DNA from: Microvirga pakistanensis
GTDB taxonomy: Bacteria; Pseudomonadota; Alphaproteobacteria; Rhizobiales; Beijerinckiaceae
DNA length: 64,000 bases
NCBI RefSeq assembly: GCF_004458765.1
Contig: NZ_SPJX01000469.1
Coordinates: 186,001 to 250,000 of the forward strand
Reading direction: 5' to 3'
Positions 44,966 to 56,514 of the stretch are shown here, piece after piece (position 1 is the first letter of the stretch; each line of letters begins with the position of its first letter). The position numbers were made by a program, and so were the translations under genes. The notes under the pieces were generated by a model that did no database searches, had not been told where the DNA came from, and worked only from the letters and a program-made list of their open reading frames with translations.

Positions 44966-46162
44966 CTACTTCTTCCGGTTATAGACATCGAGGGACACGG
45001 CTGCGAGCAGCACCAAGCCCTTGATGACCTGCTGATAGTCGATTCCGATGCCAAGGATCGACATGCCGTTGTTCATGACACCCATGACGAAGGCGCCGAT
45101 CACGGCCCCGGTGACCTTGCCGACGCCGCCGGTGGCCGAGGCGCCTCCGATGAAAACGGCCGCGATCACGTCGAGCTCGAAGCCAAGGCCGGCCTTCGGC
45201 GTCGCGGTGTTGAGGCGCGCCGCGAAGATCAGGCCTGCGAGCCCGGCCAGGACGCCCATGTTCACGAACGTCAGAAACGTCAGCCGCTCGGTCTTGATGC
45301 CGGAGAGCTTCGCCGCCTTCTCGTTGCCGCCCAGAGCGTAGATGCGCCGGCCGATCGTGGTGCGGTTGGTCACGAAGGCGTACAGCGCGATCAGGACCGC
45401 CATGATGACCAGAACGTTCGGCAAGCCGCGATAGGTCGCCATGAGGTAGCAGAAGGCGATCACGAGAACGGCCAGAAGGGCGTTCTTGAAGACGAACAGG
45501 CCCAAAGGTGCCGTCTCGACCTTGTGCTTCACCTGGTTCGCGCGGCTGCGGACGCTGAAATAGATCAGGGCCACGACGCTCGCGGTTCCGAGGAACAGGG
45601 CGGTGTAGTTGAACCCTTGCCCACCAAAGACATCGGGAAGGAAGCCCGAACTGAGGCGCTGGAAGACCACCGGGAACGGGCCGACCGACATGCCGCCGAG
45701 AAGGGCCAGGGTCAGCCCCTTGAACACCAGCATGCCCGCGAGGGTCACGATGAACGACGGTACCTTGAAATAGGCGACCCAGTAGCCCTGGGCCGCTCCG
45801 ATCAGGCCGCCGACCGCAAGGCACGCGACGGTCGTCGTGACCGGATCGACGCCCCACTTGACCATCATCATGGCCGCGAGACCGCCCACGAAGCCGACGA
45901 TCGACCCCACCGAGAGATCGATATGCCCGGCCACGATCACGAGCAGCATGCCCAGCGCCATGATGACGATGTAGCTGTTCTGCAGGACCAGGTTGGTGAG
46001 GTTCAGGGGCCGCAGCAGGGTGCCGTCGGTCACGACCTGGAAGAACAGCATGATGACCAGCAGCGACAACAGCATCCCGTAGTCGCGGAAGTGGGCCTTG
46101 ACGAAGTCCAGCCATGACGTCTGCTGGGGAACGTGAAGCTCTTCTGCGGTTCTCGTGTCCAT
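44966..46162 (-). CDS. gguB: Multiple-monosaccharide ABC permease GguB
   Basis: The 398-residue CUT2 family permease (XylH/MmsB group) has about ten hydrophobic segments. The conserved AGHIDLSVGSIVGFVGG lies near residue 85, and LDVIAAVFIGGASATGGVG follows near residue 315. The length and close pairing with GguA and ChvE point to GguB of the ChvE system, which takes up several aldoses including galactose, arabinose and xylose. The start is one base after the gguA stop. Confidence 0.92.
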   Translation of the reverse strand: MDTRTAEELHVPQQTSWLDFVKAHFRDYGMLLSLLVIMLFFQVVTDGTLLRPLNLTNLVLQNSYIVIMALGMLLVIVAGHIDLSVGSIVGFVGGLAAMMMVKWGVDPVTTTVACLAVGGLIGAAQGYWVAYFKVPSFIVTLAGMLVFKGLTLALLGGMSVGPFPVVFQRLSSGFLPDVFGGQGFNYTALFLGTASVVALIYFSVRSRANQVKHKVETAPLGLFVFKNALLAVLVIAFCYLMATYRGLPNVLVIMAVLIALYAFVTNRTTIGRRIYALGGNEKAAKLSGIKTERLTFLTFVNMGVLAGLAGLIFAARLNTATPKAGLGFELDVIAAVFIGGASATGGVGKVTGAVIGAFVMGVMNNGMSILGIGIDYQQVIKGLVLLAAVSLDVYNRKK

Positions 46163-46163
46163 C

Positions 46164-47693
46164 TCAGCGCCTCCCCGACTTGACGATAGCGTGCATGATC
46201 TTTTCCTGTGAGGCCTCGGCGGCGTCGAGTTCGGCCACGATGGCGCCCTCGTTCATCACATAGATCCTGTCGCACATGCCGAGCAGCTCCGGCATCTCGG
46301 ACGAGATCATGAGAACGCCCTTCCCGGCGTCGGCCAGTCCGTTGATGATCGTGTAGATTTCGTATTTCGCGCCCACGTCGATGCCGCGGGTCGGCTCGTC
46401 CAGGATGAGGATCTCCGGATCGGAGAAGAGCCACTTGCTCAAGACCACCTTCTGCTGGTTTCCGCCCGACAGATTGACCGCCTCCTGGAAGACGTTCGAG
46501 GAGCGGATCCTCATCCTGGCGCGATAATCGTTGGCCACGGCGAGCTCGCGGATGTCGTCGATGACGAAGTTCTTGGCCACCCCCTCCAGGTTCGCCAGGG
46601 TGATGTTCTTCCGGATGTCCTCTTCCAGAACCAAGCCGTAGGTCTTCCGGTCCTCCGTGGCGTAGGCGATGCCGTTTCCGACGGCTTTTTCCACCGTGCC
46701 GACGTCGATCTCCCGGCCGTGCAGCCGAACACGGCCGGAGACGTTCTGCCCGTAGCTGCGGCCGAAGAGGCTCATGGCGAATTCCGTCCGCCCTGCTCCC
46801 ATCAGGCCTGCGATGCCGACGATCTCGCCGCGTCTGATGTGCAGGTCGACATTCTTGACCACCTGCACGTTCGCATGGAGCGGATGGTAGGCGGACCAGT
46901 TCTCCACCTGGAAGATCGTCTCGCCGATCTTGGCCTCCCGCTTGGGATAGCGGTCCGCCATGGTCCGTCCGACCATGCCTCGGATGATCCGGTCCTCGCT
47001 GATCGTTTCGGCCCGGCAATCCAGCGTCTCGACGGTGCTTCCGTCACGAAGGACGGTAATGGAATCCGCCACCTTCGAAATTTCGTTGAGCTTGTGCGAA
47101 ATCAGGATCGAGGAGATGCCCTGCGCCTTGAACTGCAGAAGGAGGTTCAGGAGCGCATCGCTGTCCTTCTCGTTCAGGCTCGCGGTCGGCTCGTCGAGGA
47201 TCAGCAGCTTGACCCTTTTCGACAACGCCTTCGCGATCTCGACGAGCTGCTGCTTGCCCACGCCGATATTGGTGACCAGCGTGTCCGGGGCCTCGTTGAG
47301 TCCCACCATCCGGAGCAGCTCCTTCGTGCGTGCGAAGACCGCCGACCAGTCGATGACGCCGAATTTCGCCTGCTCGTTGCCGAGGAAGATGTTCTCGGCG
47401 ATCGACAGAAGCGGCACCAGGGCCAGCTCCTGGTGGATGATGATGATGCCGAGCTCCTCGCTGTCGGCGATGCCCTTGAACCGGCGTTCCTGTCCCTCGT
47501 AGACGATCTGGCCGGAATAGGAGCCGTGCGGATAAACTCCGCTCAAGACCTTCATCAGGGTGGATTTTCCCGCGCCATTCTCGCCGACCAGCGCATGGAT
47601 CTCACCGGTCTTGACGGTGATGTTGACGTTATCCAGGGCTTTGACCCCCGGGAACGTCTTGGTGATCCCCCGCATCTCAAGGATCGCGTTCAT
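46164..47693 (-). CDS. gguA: Multiple-monosaccharide ABC ATPase GguA
   Basis: This encodes 509 residues in two ABC domains. The first has Walker A GENGAGKS (37-44), [16 protein letters not shown] and [12 protein letters not shown] with the [11 protein letters not shown]alker B. The second has [12 protein letters not shown] in place of Walker A and retains [15 protein letters not shown] and [13 protein letters not shown]. This arrangement is normal for CUT2 ATPases. The ATG at 47693 is chosen; a GTG one codon earlier is possible. The gene follows chvE by 100 bases and abuts gguB. Confidence 0.93.
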   Translation of the reverse strand: MNAILEMRGITKTFPGVKALDNVNITVKTGEIHALVGENGAGKSTLMKVLSGVYPHGSYSGQIVYEGQERRFKGIADSEELGIIIIHQELALVPLLSIAENIFLGNEQAKFGVIDWSAVFARTKELLRMVGLNEAPDTLVTNIGVGKQQLVEIAKALSKRVKLLILDEPTASLNEKDSDALLNLLLQFKAQGISSILISHKLNEISKVADSITVLRDGSTVETLDCRAETISEDRIIRGMVGRTMADRYPKREAKIGETIFQVENWSAYHPLHANVQVVKNVDLHIRRGEIVGIAGLMGAGRTEFAMSLFGRSYGQNVSGRVRLHGREIDVGTVEKAVGNGIAYATEDRKTYGLVLEEDIRKNITLANLEGVAKNFVIDDIRELAVANDYRARMRIRSSNVFQEAVNLSGGNQQKVVLSKWLFSDPEILILDEPTRGIDVGAKYEIYTIINGLADAGKGVLMISSEMPELLGMCDRIYVMNEGAIVAELDAAEASQEKIMHAIVKSGRR

Positions 47694-47793
47694 CACTCAA
47701 ACCTCAGGCAACTCAAGGGAAAGGCGCAGGGCCGCATCGGAAACGAGCAGGGACCCCGCGCACCGGCGCAGGACCCCTCCCCATGTTCAAGCC

Positions 47794-48858
47794 TTATTTG
47801 AACTGGTCTTCCTTGTAGTAGCCGCTGCCGACCAGAACCTCTTTCCAGTTCGAAGCGTCGACGCTGACAGGCTTCAGCAGGTAGGACGGAACGACCTTCA
47901 CGCCGTTCTCGTAGGTCTTGGTGTCGTTCACCTCGGGCTGCTTGCCCGACAGGACCGCATCCACCATGTTGGCCGTAACCTTCGCGAGCTCGCGGGTGTC
48001 CTTGAACACGGTCTGGGTCTGCTCCTTGGCGAGGATCGACTTCACGGACGGCACCTCGGCGTCCTGGCCGGTAATCACCGGCATGGGCTGTTGCGCGGAG
48101 CCGTAGCCGACGCCCTTGAGCGATGAGATGATGCCGATGCTCAGTCCGTCGTAAGGCGACAGAACCGCGTCGACGCGCTTGTCCGTGTAGAAGGCGCTCA
48201 GCAGGTTGTCCATGCGGGCCTGTGCGACAGCGCCGTCCCACCGCAGGGTCGAGACCTTGTCCATGCCCATCTGGCCGCTCTGCACCTTGAGCTTGCCGCT
48301 CTTGATGTACGGCTCGAGCACCGACATGGCGCCGTTGTAGAAGAAGTAGGCGTTGTTGTCGTCCGGCGAGCCGCCGAAGAGCTCGATGTTGAACGGACCC
48401 TTGCCCTCCTTCAATCCGAGAGCCTTCTCGATATAGCCGCCCTGGAGCACGCCGACCTGGAAATTGTCGAAGGTGGCGTAGTAGTCGACGTTCTTCGAAT
48501 TGCGGATGAGACGGTCATAGGCGATGACCTTGATGCCGCTGTCGGCGGCCTGCTGCAATGCGTCTGAGAGCGTCGTGCCGTCGATGGAGGCGATCACCAG
48601 CACCTTCACGCCCTTGGTGATCATGTTCTCGATCTGGGAAAGCTGGTTCGGGATGTCGTCCTCGGCGTATTGGAGATCGACGTTGTAGCCCTTCTCCTTC
48701 AGCACCTTGACCATATTGTTGCCGTCGTCGATCCAGCGCGCGGACGATTTCGTGGGCATGGCCACGCCGACGGTGCCTTTGTTCTGGGCCTGGGCCGGGC
48801 CGAGAAGGCCTGCGGCTCCGAGGGCCAGCGCCGCGATTGCAGTCGTGAAAGTCCTCAA
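47794..48858 (-). CDS. chvE: Sugar-binding protein ChvE
   Basis: This encodes 354 residues from a TTG at 48858, preceded by AGGGAGA at good spacing; this gives exactly the usual ChvE length and puts the signal peptide ([15 protein letters not shown]) at the N-terminus. An ATG at 48942 would give a long hydrophilic extension and is rejected. The mature protein is a periplasmic-binding type I fold with [31 protein letters not shown] and [11 protein letters not shown]. ChvE binds galactose, arabinose, glucose and others, and in Agrobacterium also presents sugars to VirA; no vir genes are here. First gene of chvE-gguA-gguB-aldehyde dehydrogenase-SDR. Confidence 0.93.
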   Translation of the reverse strand: MRTFTTAIAALALGAAGLLGPAQAQNKGTVGVAMPTKSSARWIDDGNNMVKVLKEKGYNVDLQYAEDDIPNQLSQIENMITKGVKVLVIASIDGTTLSDALQQAADSGIKVIAYDRLIRNSKNVDYYATFDNFQVGVLQGGYIEKALGLKEGKGPFNIELFGGSPDDNNAYFFYNGAMSVLEPYIKSGKLKVQSGQMGMDKVSTLRWDGAVAQARMDNLLSAFYTDKRVDAVLSPYDGLSIGIISSLKGVGYGSAQQPMPVITGQDAEVPSVKSILAKEQTQTVFKDTRELAKVTANMVDAVLSGKQPEVNDTKTYENGVKVVPSYLLKPVSVDASNWKEVLVGSGYYKEDQFK

Positions 48859-49002
48859 GGTCGTTCTCCCTGTCTTTATCCGATGGCCGAGCCGAGCGGT
48901 CCATGGTTGTGCCGGCTCATATCTAGAGTTCCGATACGGCACGCCCAGCGGCCTGGGCAGCCCTCCTGCCGAGGAGCGGCGTCCAAGCGCCAGCGTCTTG
49001 AG

Positions 49003-49024
49003 AGGGCTCTTCTTCAGGAGCCCT
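49003..49024 (-). other. Hairpin in chvE leader
   Basis: AGGGCTC (49003-49009) and GAGCCCT (49018-49024) pair around an 8-base loop. It lies between the gntR stop and chvE start. It may terminate readthrough from gntR or be part of the chvE leader; there is no T-run. The remaining sequence of this roughly 300-base gap shows no gene. Confidence 0.4.
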
Positions 49025-49075
49025 TGCGGCTCGCATATCAGGCGATTTGCTCACGAAAGTCACGTGCTCAATCGC

Positions 49076-49100
49076 CCAATAATACTATAATACTATTTTG
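49076..49100. promoter_or_regulatory. AT-rich candidate operator/promoter upstream of chvE
   Basis: A 25-base AT-only-like patch in GC-rich DNA carries the direct repeat AATACTATAATACTATT at 49081-49097. It lies about 220 bases before chvE and directly after gntR. The minus-strand core TATTATA is shared with the patch before the ytfQ operon and araD. It may be the site of the neighbouring GntR/FCD regulator. Confidence 0.35.
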
Positions 49101-49158
49101 AAATGGAGAAGTGGCCAGGGCCGATTTCCCGCAGCTCGGTGAAGCCCGGCGAACGGGT

Positions 49159-49932
49159 CTACTCGGTTGAGAAAGCGTGCGTTTCGATGGCCGCGAGAGC
49201 ACTTTCGCCATGCTTGATCCGGACCCGCTCGGCCGCCTGCATGATCAGGGCGGACATGGCCTCGCTGGCCCCGGACGGATTCTGCCGCTCGATGGCGTCG
49301 AACACCGCCTGGTGCTGCTGCATGACGTTCTCGAAGCGATCGTCGCTCGAGACGGGAGAGCTGATCGTGAAGGACGTCGCCAGCGCCGCGCCGATAACCG
49401 AGCCGATGGACTGGAGGAACGGATTTCCGGAGGCCTCGAGAATGGCCTGGTGAAAGGCCAGGTCGGCCTTGGTGAAACCCTGGCGGTTCGTGGCGCAGCC
49501 ATACATCGCCTGAAGGGCGCTCCTCATGGTCTCCACCTGTTTCGGGCTCCGCCGCAGGGCGGCGGTAGCGCAGGCGAAAGGTTCGAGCGTCTGCCGGATC
49601 TCGAACAGCCAACCCAGGAACTGCGCATCCACGCCGAGTTCGAGATGCCATTCGAGGATGTCGGCATCGAACATGTTCCAGTTGTTCCGGTCGAGAACTT
49701 TCGTGCCCACCTTGGTCTTGGATTCGATCAGGCCTTTCGCTGCAAGGGTCTTCAAGGCTTCGCGCAGGGCGGTCCGGGATACGCCGAACAGCTCCATCAG
49801 CTCGGCGTCGCCCGGCAGGATGCTGCCCACCGGGAAGCGTCCCCGCATGATGTTCTGGCCGATGCCGTGGGCCACGAGATCGTGGGCCGACCGCGTTCTC
49901 GCTGGCTTCTGCAGATCGCTTGCCAAAACCAT
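49159..49932 (-). CDS. GntR/FadR-family (FCD) transcriptional regulator
   Basis: The 257-residue protein has an N-terminal winged helix (residues 18-85) including LMELFGVSRTALREALKTLAAKGLI, followed by an all-helical FCD ligand domain (about 105-235) with the metal-type residues in FEIRQTLEP, ADLAFHQAIL and HQAVFDAIE. FCD regulators in sugar-acid loci respond to intermediates such as keto-deoxy acids and usually repress. It ends the ytfQ-ytfR-ytfT-yjfF operon, 18 bases after yjfF, and faces the chvE operon. It probably controls both transport operons and the two dehydratases (inference). Confidence 0.88.
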   Translation of the reverse strand: MVLASDLQKPARTRSAHDLVAHGIGQNIMRGRFPVGSILPGDAELMELFGVSRTALREALKTLAAKGLIESKTKVGTKVLDRNNWNMFDADILEWHLELGVDAQFLGWLFEIRQTLEPFACATAALRRSPKQVETMRSALQAMYGCATNRQGFTKADLAFHQAILEASGNPFLQSIGSVIGAALATSFTISSPVSSDDRFENVMQQHQAVFDAIERQNPSGASEAMSALIMQAAERVRIKHGESALAAIETHAFSTE

Positions 49933-49950
49933 GATGCTACTCTCGAGCCC

Positions 49951-50910
49951 CTATCTTGCCCGGACCGATGCCGCCGACAATCCCCTTTGAAGAACGATGA
50001 AGGCGAACAGGAGCGCTCCGATCGCGATCTTGGTCCACCAGGAACTCAAGGTTCCCTCGAAGGTGATGTAGGTCTGGATCAATCCCTGGATCAGCACGCC
50101 GACCAGCGTGCCGATGATCGTGCCGGAGCCCCCCGTCAGGAGAGTGCCGCCGATAACCACGGCCGCGATCGTGTCGAGCTCGACTCCGGTTGCTGCAAGG
50201 GAATAACCTGCGGACGTGTAAAAAGAAAACACGATTCCGGCCAAGGCGGCCAGAAAACTCGACAGCATGTATATCCTGATCGTCGTCTTCCCCACCGGCA
50301 CCCCCATCAGCTGGGCGGAGGCCCGGTTGCCGCCGAGAGCATAGACGTTGGCGCCGAACCGGGTGAAATGCGCCAGCACGACACCGCATGCGACGACCAG
50401 CAGCATGGCGATCGCCACGAAGGTCAGGCGCCCGCCCCCGGGAAGCGGGAAGGCGATATCCGTGATCTGGCCATAGGCCTCCGCGTTGATCGGGATGGAA
50501 TCCGTCGTCAGAACGAAGCACAGGCCCCGCGCGAGGAACATCCCCGCCAGAGTGACGATGAAGGCCGGGATCTCGAAGGCGTGGATCAGAAGCCCCATGC
50601 CCGCCCCGAACAGGGCCGCGAGGCCGAGAACCAGCACGAAGGCGAGGTACGGATTGATGCCGTACCGCTCGATCGCAACCGCCAGGAAAACCCCCGTGAA
50701 GGCGATGACGGAGCCCACCGACAGGTCGATGCCGCCCGAGAGGATCACGAAGGTCATACCGACCGCGACGATGCCCAGGAAGGCGTTGTCGGTGAGCAGA
50801 TTGCCGATCACGCGCGTCGAGGCGAAGCTCGGAAACTGCGCGAGGCAGATCAGGTAGCCGACGATGAACACGCCAAGGGTGATCAGAACCGGCAGGTGAC
50901 GGCGCATCAT
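49951..50910 (-). CDS. yjfF: Sugar ABC permease YjfF
   Basis: The 319-residue CUT2 permease has about eight to ten hydrophobic segments, with VILSGGIDLSVGSVIAFTGV near residue 58 and LDTIAAVVIGGTLLTGGSG near 235. It is the second permease of the YtfQRT-YjfF system, which in E. coli imports galactofuranose and related furanoses. The start ATG overlaps the ytfT stop; GGGGAGGG lies just before two successive ATGs. The long upstream frame is antisense-like. Confidence 0.9.
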   Translation of the reverse strand: MMRRHLPVLITLGVFIVGYLICLAQFPSFASTRVIGNLLTDNAFLGIVAVGMTFVILSGGIDLSVGSVIAFTGVFLAVAIERYGINPYLAFVLVLGLAALFGAGMGLLIHAFEIPAFIVTLAGMFLARGLCFVLTTDSIPINAEAYGQITDIAFPLPGGGRLTFVAIAMLLVVACGVVLAHFTRFGANVYALGGNRASAQLMGVPVGKTTIRIYMLSSFLAALAGIVFSFYTSAGYSLAATGVELDTIAAVVIGGTLLTGGSGTIIGTLVGVLIQGLIQTYITFEGTLSSWWTKIAIGALLFAFIVLQRGLSAASVRAR

Positions 50911-51910
50911 GCCCTCCCCCTCTTCCAAAGGATGCCGAGCCCCGTCAGGACCGGCGACTGCGCCAGAAGCACCGCCAGCACCACGATGGCCTTCACGATC
51001 AGGTTGTACTCGGGCGGGTAGCCGCTGAGCAGGATGCCGGTGTTCATGGCCTGGATGATGAGGGCGCCCACCACCGACAGCCCGAGGCTGAATCGCCCGC
51101 CGAACAGGGACGTGCCGCCGATCACCACCGCCAGAATCGCGTCGAGTTCGAGCCAGAGGCCCGCATTGTTGGCGTCCGCGCCCCGAATGTCCGCCGTGAC
51201 GATGAGCCCGGCGATGGCCGCGCACAGGCTGCACCACATGTAGACCGCGATGGTGACCGCCTTCGTGCCGATCCCCGCATAGGCGCTCGAGCGCACATTG
51301 GCCCCGATGGCTTCGATGAACAGGCCCAGCGCCGTGGAGCGCACCACGAGATGGGTCACGACCAGCATCACGAGAGCGATCACGACCGGCATGGGCAGCA
51401 TCAGGAACGAGCCGCTGCCGATGGCCGCGAAGCCCTCGCTGACGAAGGTGATGATCTGTCCCTCCGTGATGAGCTGCGCGAAGCCCCGCCCCGCCACCAT
51501 GAGGATGAGGGTCGCGACGAAGGGCTGGATTTCGAGAACTGCCACGAGAATGCCGTTCCACAGGCCGCAGGCCAGTCCGATCCCCGCCGCCGCCGCCAGC
51601 GCGACCGGAAACGGATACCCCTGCGCCGTGAGGGTCGCCGCCATGGCTCCGGCGATGGCCATCACGGCGCCGACCGAGAGATCGATGCCGCGCGTGGCGA
51701 TGACCAGCGTCATTCCCAGCGCCAGGATCGCCACGGGAGCCCCCCGGTTGAACACGTCGATCAGGCTGCCGAAGAGACGGCCGTCCTGGAGGCGTATGGC
51801 GAAGAAGTCCCGGAACACCAGCCAGTTGACGAAAAGAACGACCAGGAGCGCCGCAAGCTGCGGCAGACCCTTGGGAAGGAAACGAGGAGCACTGGCCTGC
51901 ATGACGCTAC

Positions 51911-51914
<4 letters not shown>
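50907..51914 (-). CDS. ytfT: Sugar ABC permease YtfT
   Basis: The 335-residue CUT2 permease starts MSSVMQ at 51914, overlapping the ytfR stop as ATGA. It has the conserved VIATRGIDLSVGAVMAIAGA near residue 72 and LELDAILAVVIGGTSLFGGR near residue 260. It works with YjfF as a heterodimeric channel and with YtfR as ATPase. The coupled overlaps on both sides show a single polycistronic message. Confidence 0.92.
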
Positions 51915-53422
<1,508 letters not shown>

Positions 53423-53468
53423 ACCCTCGCCCGCTCACCGCAATGCCGCCTCCCGGCGGATCATGAGA

Positions 53469-53493
53469 GGCGGCGGGCCACGCGCCCGCCGCC
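53469..53493 (-). other. Intercistronic stem-loop between ytfQ and ytfR
   Basis: GGCGGCGGG (53469-53477) and CCCGCCGCC (53485-53493) form a perfect 9-base-pair GC stem with a 7-base loop. It follows the ytfQ stop by about 15 bases and has no T-run, so it fits an mRNA-stabilising element favouring binding-protein synthesis. Confidence 0.7.
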
Positions 53494-53507
53494 GATGGGA
53501 ACAAGGG

Positions 53508-54470
53508 TCAGTAGAGTTCCTTGCGCTTCGCGTACTCGGCCGCGGCCGTGTCCGGCGTGAAGACCTTGGACTCGGTCTGGATCCACTTCTTGGGCGCGGT
53601 GCCATCCTTCTTGTAGGCGATGAGGGCGTCCAGGGCCGGGCCCGCCATGTTCGGCGTCAGCTCCACGGTGACGTTGGCCTCCCCGTCGGCCATGGCCTTG
53701 AAGATGTCCGGCACGGCGTCGATGGAAACGATCTTGATGTCCTTGCCCGGCTTCAGACCCGCTTCCTTGATGGCCTGAATGGCCCCGATGGCCATGTCGT
53801 CGTTGTGGGCATAAACGGCGCAGATGTTCTTGCCGCCGCCTTCGGCCTTGATGAAGCTCTCCATGACCTCCTTGCCCTTCGTGCGCGTGAAGTCGCCCGA
53901 CTGGGTGCGGATGATCTTCATGCCCGGGTTGGCAGCCACGACTTCGTCGAAGCCCTTCTTGCGGTTGATCGCCGGGCTCGACCCGACGGTGCCCTGGAGT
54001 TCGACCACATTGCACTTGCCGCCGGTTTCCTTGGCGAGCCACTCGCCCGCCACCTTGCCCTCGTACACGGTGTCGGAGGTGACGGCCGTGAGATAGAGGG
54101 AATCGTCCTTCGTCTCGATGGAGCGGTCGAGGAGAACGACCGGGATCTTCGCTTCCTTGGCCTCCTTGAGCACCGCGTCCCACCCGGTCGCCACGACGGG
54201 AGCGAGAAGAATGGCGTCGACGCCCTGGGCGATGAAGGACCGGACGGCGCGGATCTGATTTTCCTGCTTCTGCTGGGCGTCGGAGATTTTCAGATCGATG
54301 CCGCGCTTTTCAGCCTCGATCTTCGACACCTTCGTCTCCGCGGCTCGCCAGCCCGATTCCGAGCCGACCTGGGAAAAGCCCACGGTCATTTTGTTCTGTG
54401 CGTAAGCGGCGCCCGACGACAGCATCAGCGCAGCCATGCCGATTGTCGTCAGAAGATGACGAGCCTTCAT
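53508..54470 (-). CDS. ytfQ: Sugar-binding protein YtfQ
   Basis: This encodes 320 residues from the ATG at 54470 with AGAGGGAG upstream; the longer frame to 54563 is rejected. The signal peptide ends AAYAQ near residue 25. The body is a periplasmic-binding type I fold starting MTVGFSQVGSESGWR, followed by SDAQQKQENQIRAVRSFIAQ, VDAILLAPVV and AVYAHNDDMAIGAIQAI, all strongly YtfQ-like. E. coli YtfQ binds galactofuranose; rhizobial relatives are also used for arabinose. First gene of the transport operon, divergent from the dehydratase gene. Confidence 0.93.
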   Translation of the reverse strand: MKARHLLTTIGMAALMLSSGAAYAQNKMTVGFSQVGSESGWRAAETKVSKIEAEKRGIDLKISDAQQKQENQIRAVRSFIAQGVDAILLAPVVATGWDAVLKEAKEAKIPVVLLDRSIETKDDSLYLTAVTSDTVYEGKVAGEWLAKETGGKCNVVELQGTVGSSPAINRKKGFDEVVAANPGMKIIRTQSGDFTRTKGKEVMESFIKAEGGGKNICAVYAHNDDMAIGAIQAIKEAGLKPGKDIKIVSIDAVPDIFKAMADGEANVTVELTPNMAGPALDALIAYKKDGTAPKKWIQTESKVFTPDTAAAEYAKRKELY

Positions 54471-54530
54471 GCGTTTTCTCCCTCTGCATTCCTGGATTTT
54501 AGACTTTAGCAGCCTTAACAGCCGCCTATT

Positions 54531-54546
54531 TATCATATTATATGCA
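54531..54546. promoter_or_regulatory. AT-rich candidate operator between ytfQ and araD
   Basis: TATCATATTATATGCA stands out in this 158-base divergent gap. The core TATTATA also occurs in the patch upstream of chvE. One regulator binding here could control both divergent operons. The match is short. Confidence 0.3.
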
Positions 54547-54628
54547 GTCTCACTGACAGCCATCCGACGTTAGTCGTAATCGGAACCTTTTCCTGACCGG
54601 CTGCTGCGATCCGTGAAAGCGACCCTTG

Positions 54629-56362
54629 ATGACTGAAGACAAAAAACGCGAGCTTCGAAGCCAAGCCTGGTTCGGCCGCCAGGACAAGATGGGCTTCTAT
54701 TACCGCTCCTTCCTCAAGAACAGCGGCTTCCCCCAAGACCAGTTCGAGGGGCGGCCGGTGATCGGCATCTGCAACACCTGGTCCGAGCTGACCCCCTGCA
54801 ACGCGCATTTCCGCACCATCGCCGAGCACGTGAAGTACGGCGTTCTCGACGCCGGCGGATTTCCGCTGGAATTCCCGGTCTCGTCCCTCGGCGAGGTCAC
54901 GATGCGGCCCACCGCCATGCTTTTCCGCAACCTCGCGGCCATGGACGTAGAAGAGGCGATTCGCGCGCATCCGCTCGACGGCGTCGTGCTTCTCATGGGC
55001 TGCGACAAGACCACCCCCGCCCTGCTGATGGGCGCGGCCTCCGCGGATCTGCCGACCATCGGCGTGTCGGGCGGGCCGCAGCTGCGGGGCGTCTATCGGG
55101 GAAAATATATCGGCTCGGGCACCAACATCATCTCCATGAGCGAGCAGCTGCGCGCCGGCGAGGTGACCCTGCAGGAGTTTCACGAGGCCGAGGGCGGCAT
55201 GAACCGCTCGGCCGGGCACTGCATGACCATGGGGACCGGCTCGACCATGGCCTCGATGGTGGAGGCGCTCGGCGTCGGCCTGCCCGAGAACGCCGCCATT
55301 CCGGCGGCGGACGCGCGCCGCAATCAGCTCGCCCGCATGGCCGGGCGGCGCATCGTCGAGATGGTGAAGGAGGATCTCGTCCTGTCGAAGCTCCTGACCC
55401 GTCAGGCCTTCGAGAACGCCGTCCGCACGCTCGCGGCCATCGGCGGATCGACGAACGCCGTCGTGCACCTGCTGGCCATCGCCGGTCGCGCGGGGATCGA
55501 CCTGACCCTCGACGATTTCGACAGGCTGGGCCGCGACGTCCATTGCCTCGTGGACCTGATGCCTTCCGGTCGCTTCCTGATGGAGGATTTCTACTACGCG
55601 GGCGGTCTGCCGGTGGTCCTGCGCACGCTCGGCGAGCGCGGCCTCCTTCACAAGGATGCCCTGACGGTCAACGGCAAGTCGCTTTGGGAGAACGTGAAGG
55701 ACGCCCCCTGCTGGAACCGCGAGGTAATCACCACCTTCGAGGAGCCTTTCAAGCCTGAGGCCGGCATCGCGATCCTGCGCGGTAACATCGCCCCCAACGG
55801 CGCGGTCATCAAGCCGTCCGCGGCCTCTCCCGAGCTGATGAACCATACCGGCCGCGCCGTCGTGTTCGAGACGATCGAGGAGCTGCACGAGCGCATCGAC
55901 GACGATACGCTCGACATCGACGAGACCTGCGTCATGGTGCTCAAGAATTGCGGCCCGAAGGGCTATCCCGGGATGGCCGAGGTCGGCAACATGCCCCTGC
56001 CGCAGAAGCTGCTGCGGAAAGGGGTGCGCGACATGATCCGCATCTCGGACGCGCGGATGTCCGGCACGGCCTACGGCACCGTGGTGCTGCACGTGGCTCC
56101 GGAGGCGGCGGCCGGAGGGCCCCTCGCCCTCGTCCGCAACGGGGATCTCATCACCCTGGACGTGGCGGCCCGCAGCCTCCATCTTCACGTGGACGCGGAG
56201 GAGCTCGAGCGCCGCCGCGCCGCCTGGGCTGCGCCGCAGCCGCATGCCACGCGAGGCTACGTGAAGATGTATGTCGATCACGTCATGCAGGCGGACACGG
56301 GCGCGGACCTCGATTTCCTCGTCGGGAAAACCGGCGCGCCGGTTCCGCGCGACAACCACTAG
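54629..56362 (+). CDS. araD: L-arabinonate dehydratase (IlvD/Edd family)
   Basis: This encodes 577 residues from the ATG at 54629. It is an Fe-S dehydratase converting L-arabinonate to 2-keto-3-deoxy-L-arabinonate. The three cluster cysteines are C57 in LTPCNAHF, C125 in MGCDKTTPA and C198 in SAGHCMTMG; the intervals of 68 and 73 equal those of the characterised Rhizobium leguminosarum enzyme (59, 127, 200). The catalytic serine is in DARMSGTAYGT near residue 478. Length also agrees with that enzyme. D-xylonate or other aldonates may be used as well. It is divergent from ytfQ and followed by a keto-acid dehydratase. Confidence 0.9.
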   Translation: MTEDKKRELRSQAWFGRQDKMGFYYRSFLKNSGFPQDQFEGRPVIGICNTWSELTPCNAHFRTIAEHVKYGVLDAGGFPLEFPVSSLGEVTMRPTAMLFRNLAAMDVEEAIRAHPLDGVVLLMGCDKTTPALLMGAASADLPTIGVSGGPQLRGVYRGKYIGSGTNIISMSEQLRAGEVTLQEFHEAEGGMNRSAGHCMTMGTGSTMASMVEALGVGLPENAAIPAADARRNQLARMAGRRIVEMVKEDLVLSKLLTRQAFENAVRTLAAIGGSTNAVVHLLAIAGRAGIDLTLDDFDRLGRDVHCLVDLMPSGRFLMEDFYYAGGLPVVLRTLGERGLLHKDALTVNGKSLWENVKDAPCWNREVITTFEEPFKPEAGIAILRGNIAPNGAVIKPSAASPELMNHTGRAVVFETIEELHERIDDDTLDIDETCVMVLKNCGPKGYPGMAEVGNMPLPQKLLRKGVRDMIRISDARMSGTAYGTVVLHVAPEAAAGGPLALVRNGDLITLDVAARSLHLHVDAEELERRRAAWAAPQPHATRGYVKMYVDHVMQADTGADLDFLVGKTGAPVPRDNH

Positions 56363-56472
56363 CGCATCGTGCGGAAAAGTGGACCCGGTTTTCCGCTGGG
56401 ACGATGCGCCGCCTTAAGAAGGGAGCATCGGATTGATCCCAAAAGTGCATTCCACTTTTGGGTCCGATGCTC
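56362..56472. repeat. Double palindromic intergenic repeat, full copy
   Basis: First palindrome: GCGCATCGT (56362-56370) with ACGATGCGC (56401-56409), inside it GCGGAAAA with TTTTCCGC. Second palindrome: GAGCATCGGA (56423-56432) with TCCGATGCTC (56463-56472), inside it CCCAAAAGTG with CACTTTTGGG. The element starts at the dehydratase stop and fills most of the gap to the next gene. Related copies lie at 35432, 59354 and 61432. The design resembles rhizobial mosaic elements such as RIME. Confidence 0.8.
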
Positions 56473-56514
56473 TAACCGCAAGATCCAACAGACAGAACGT
56501 TTCAGGGAGAGAAC

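Noticed and set aside
47697..47793. A hairpin between chvE and gguA like those after the other binding-protein genes
   Set aside because: Only a 4-base GCGC pairing is visible, too weak to report as a stem-loop.
48859..48942. A 28-residue longer ChvE from an ATG
   Set aside because: It would bury the signal peptide; the TTG at 48858 has a good ribosome-binding site and gives the usual length.
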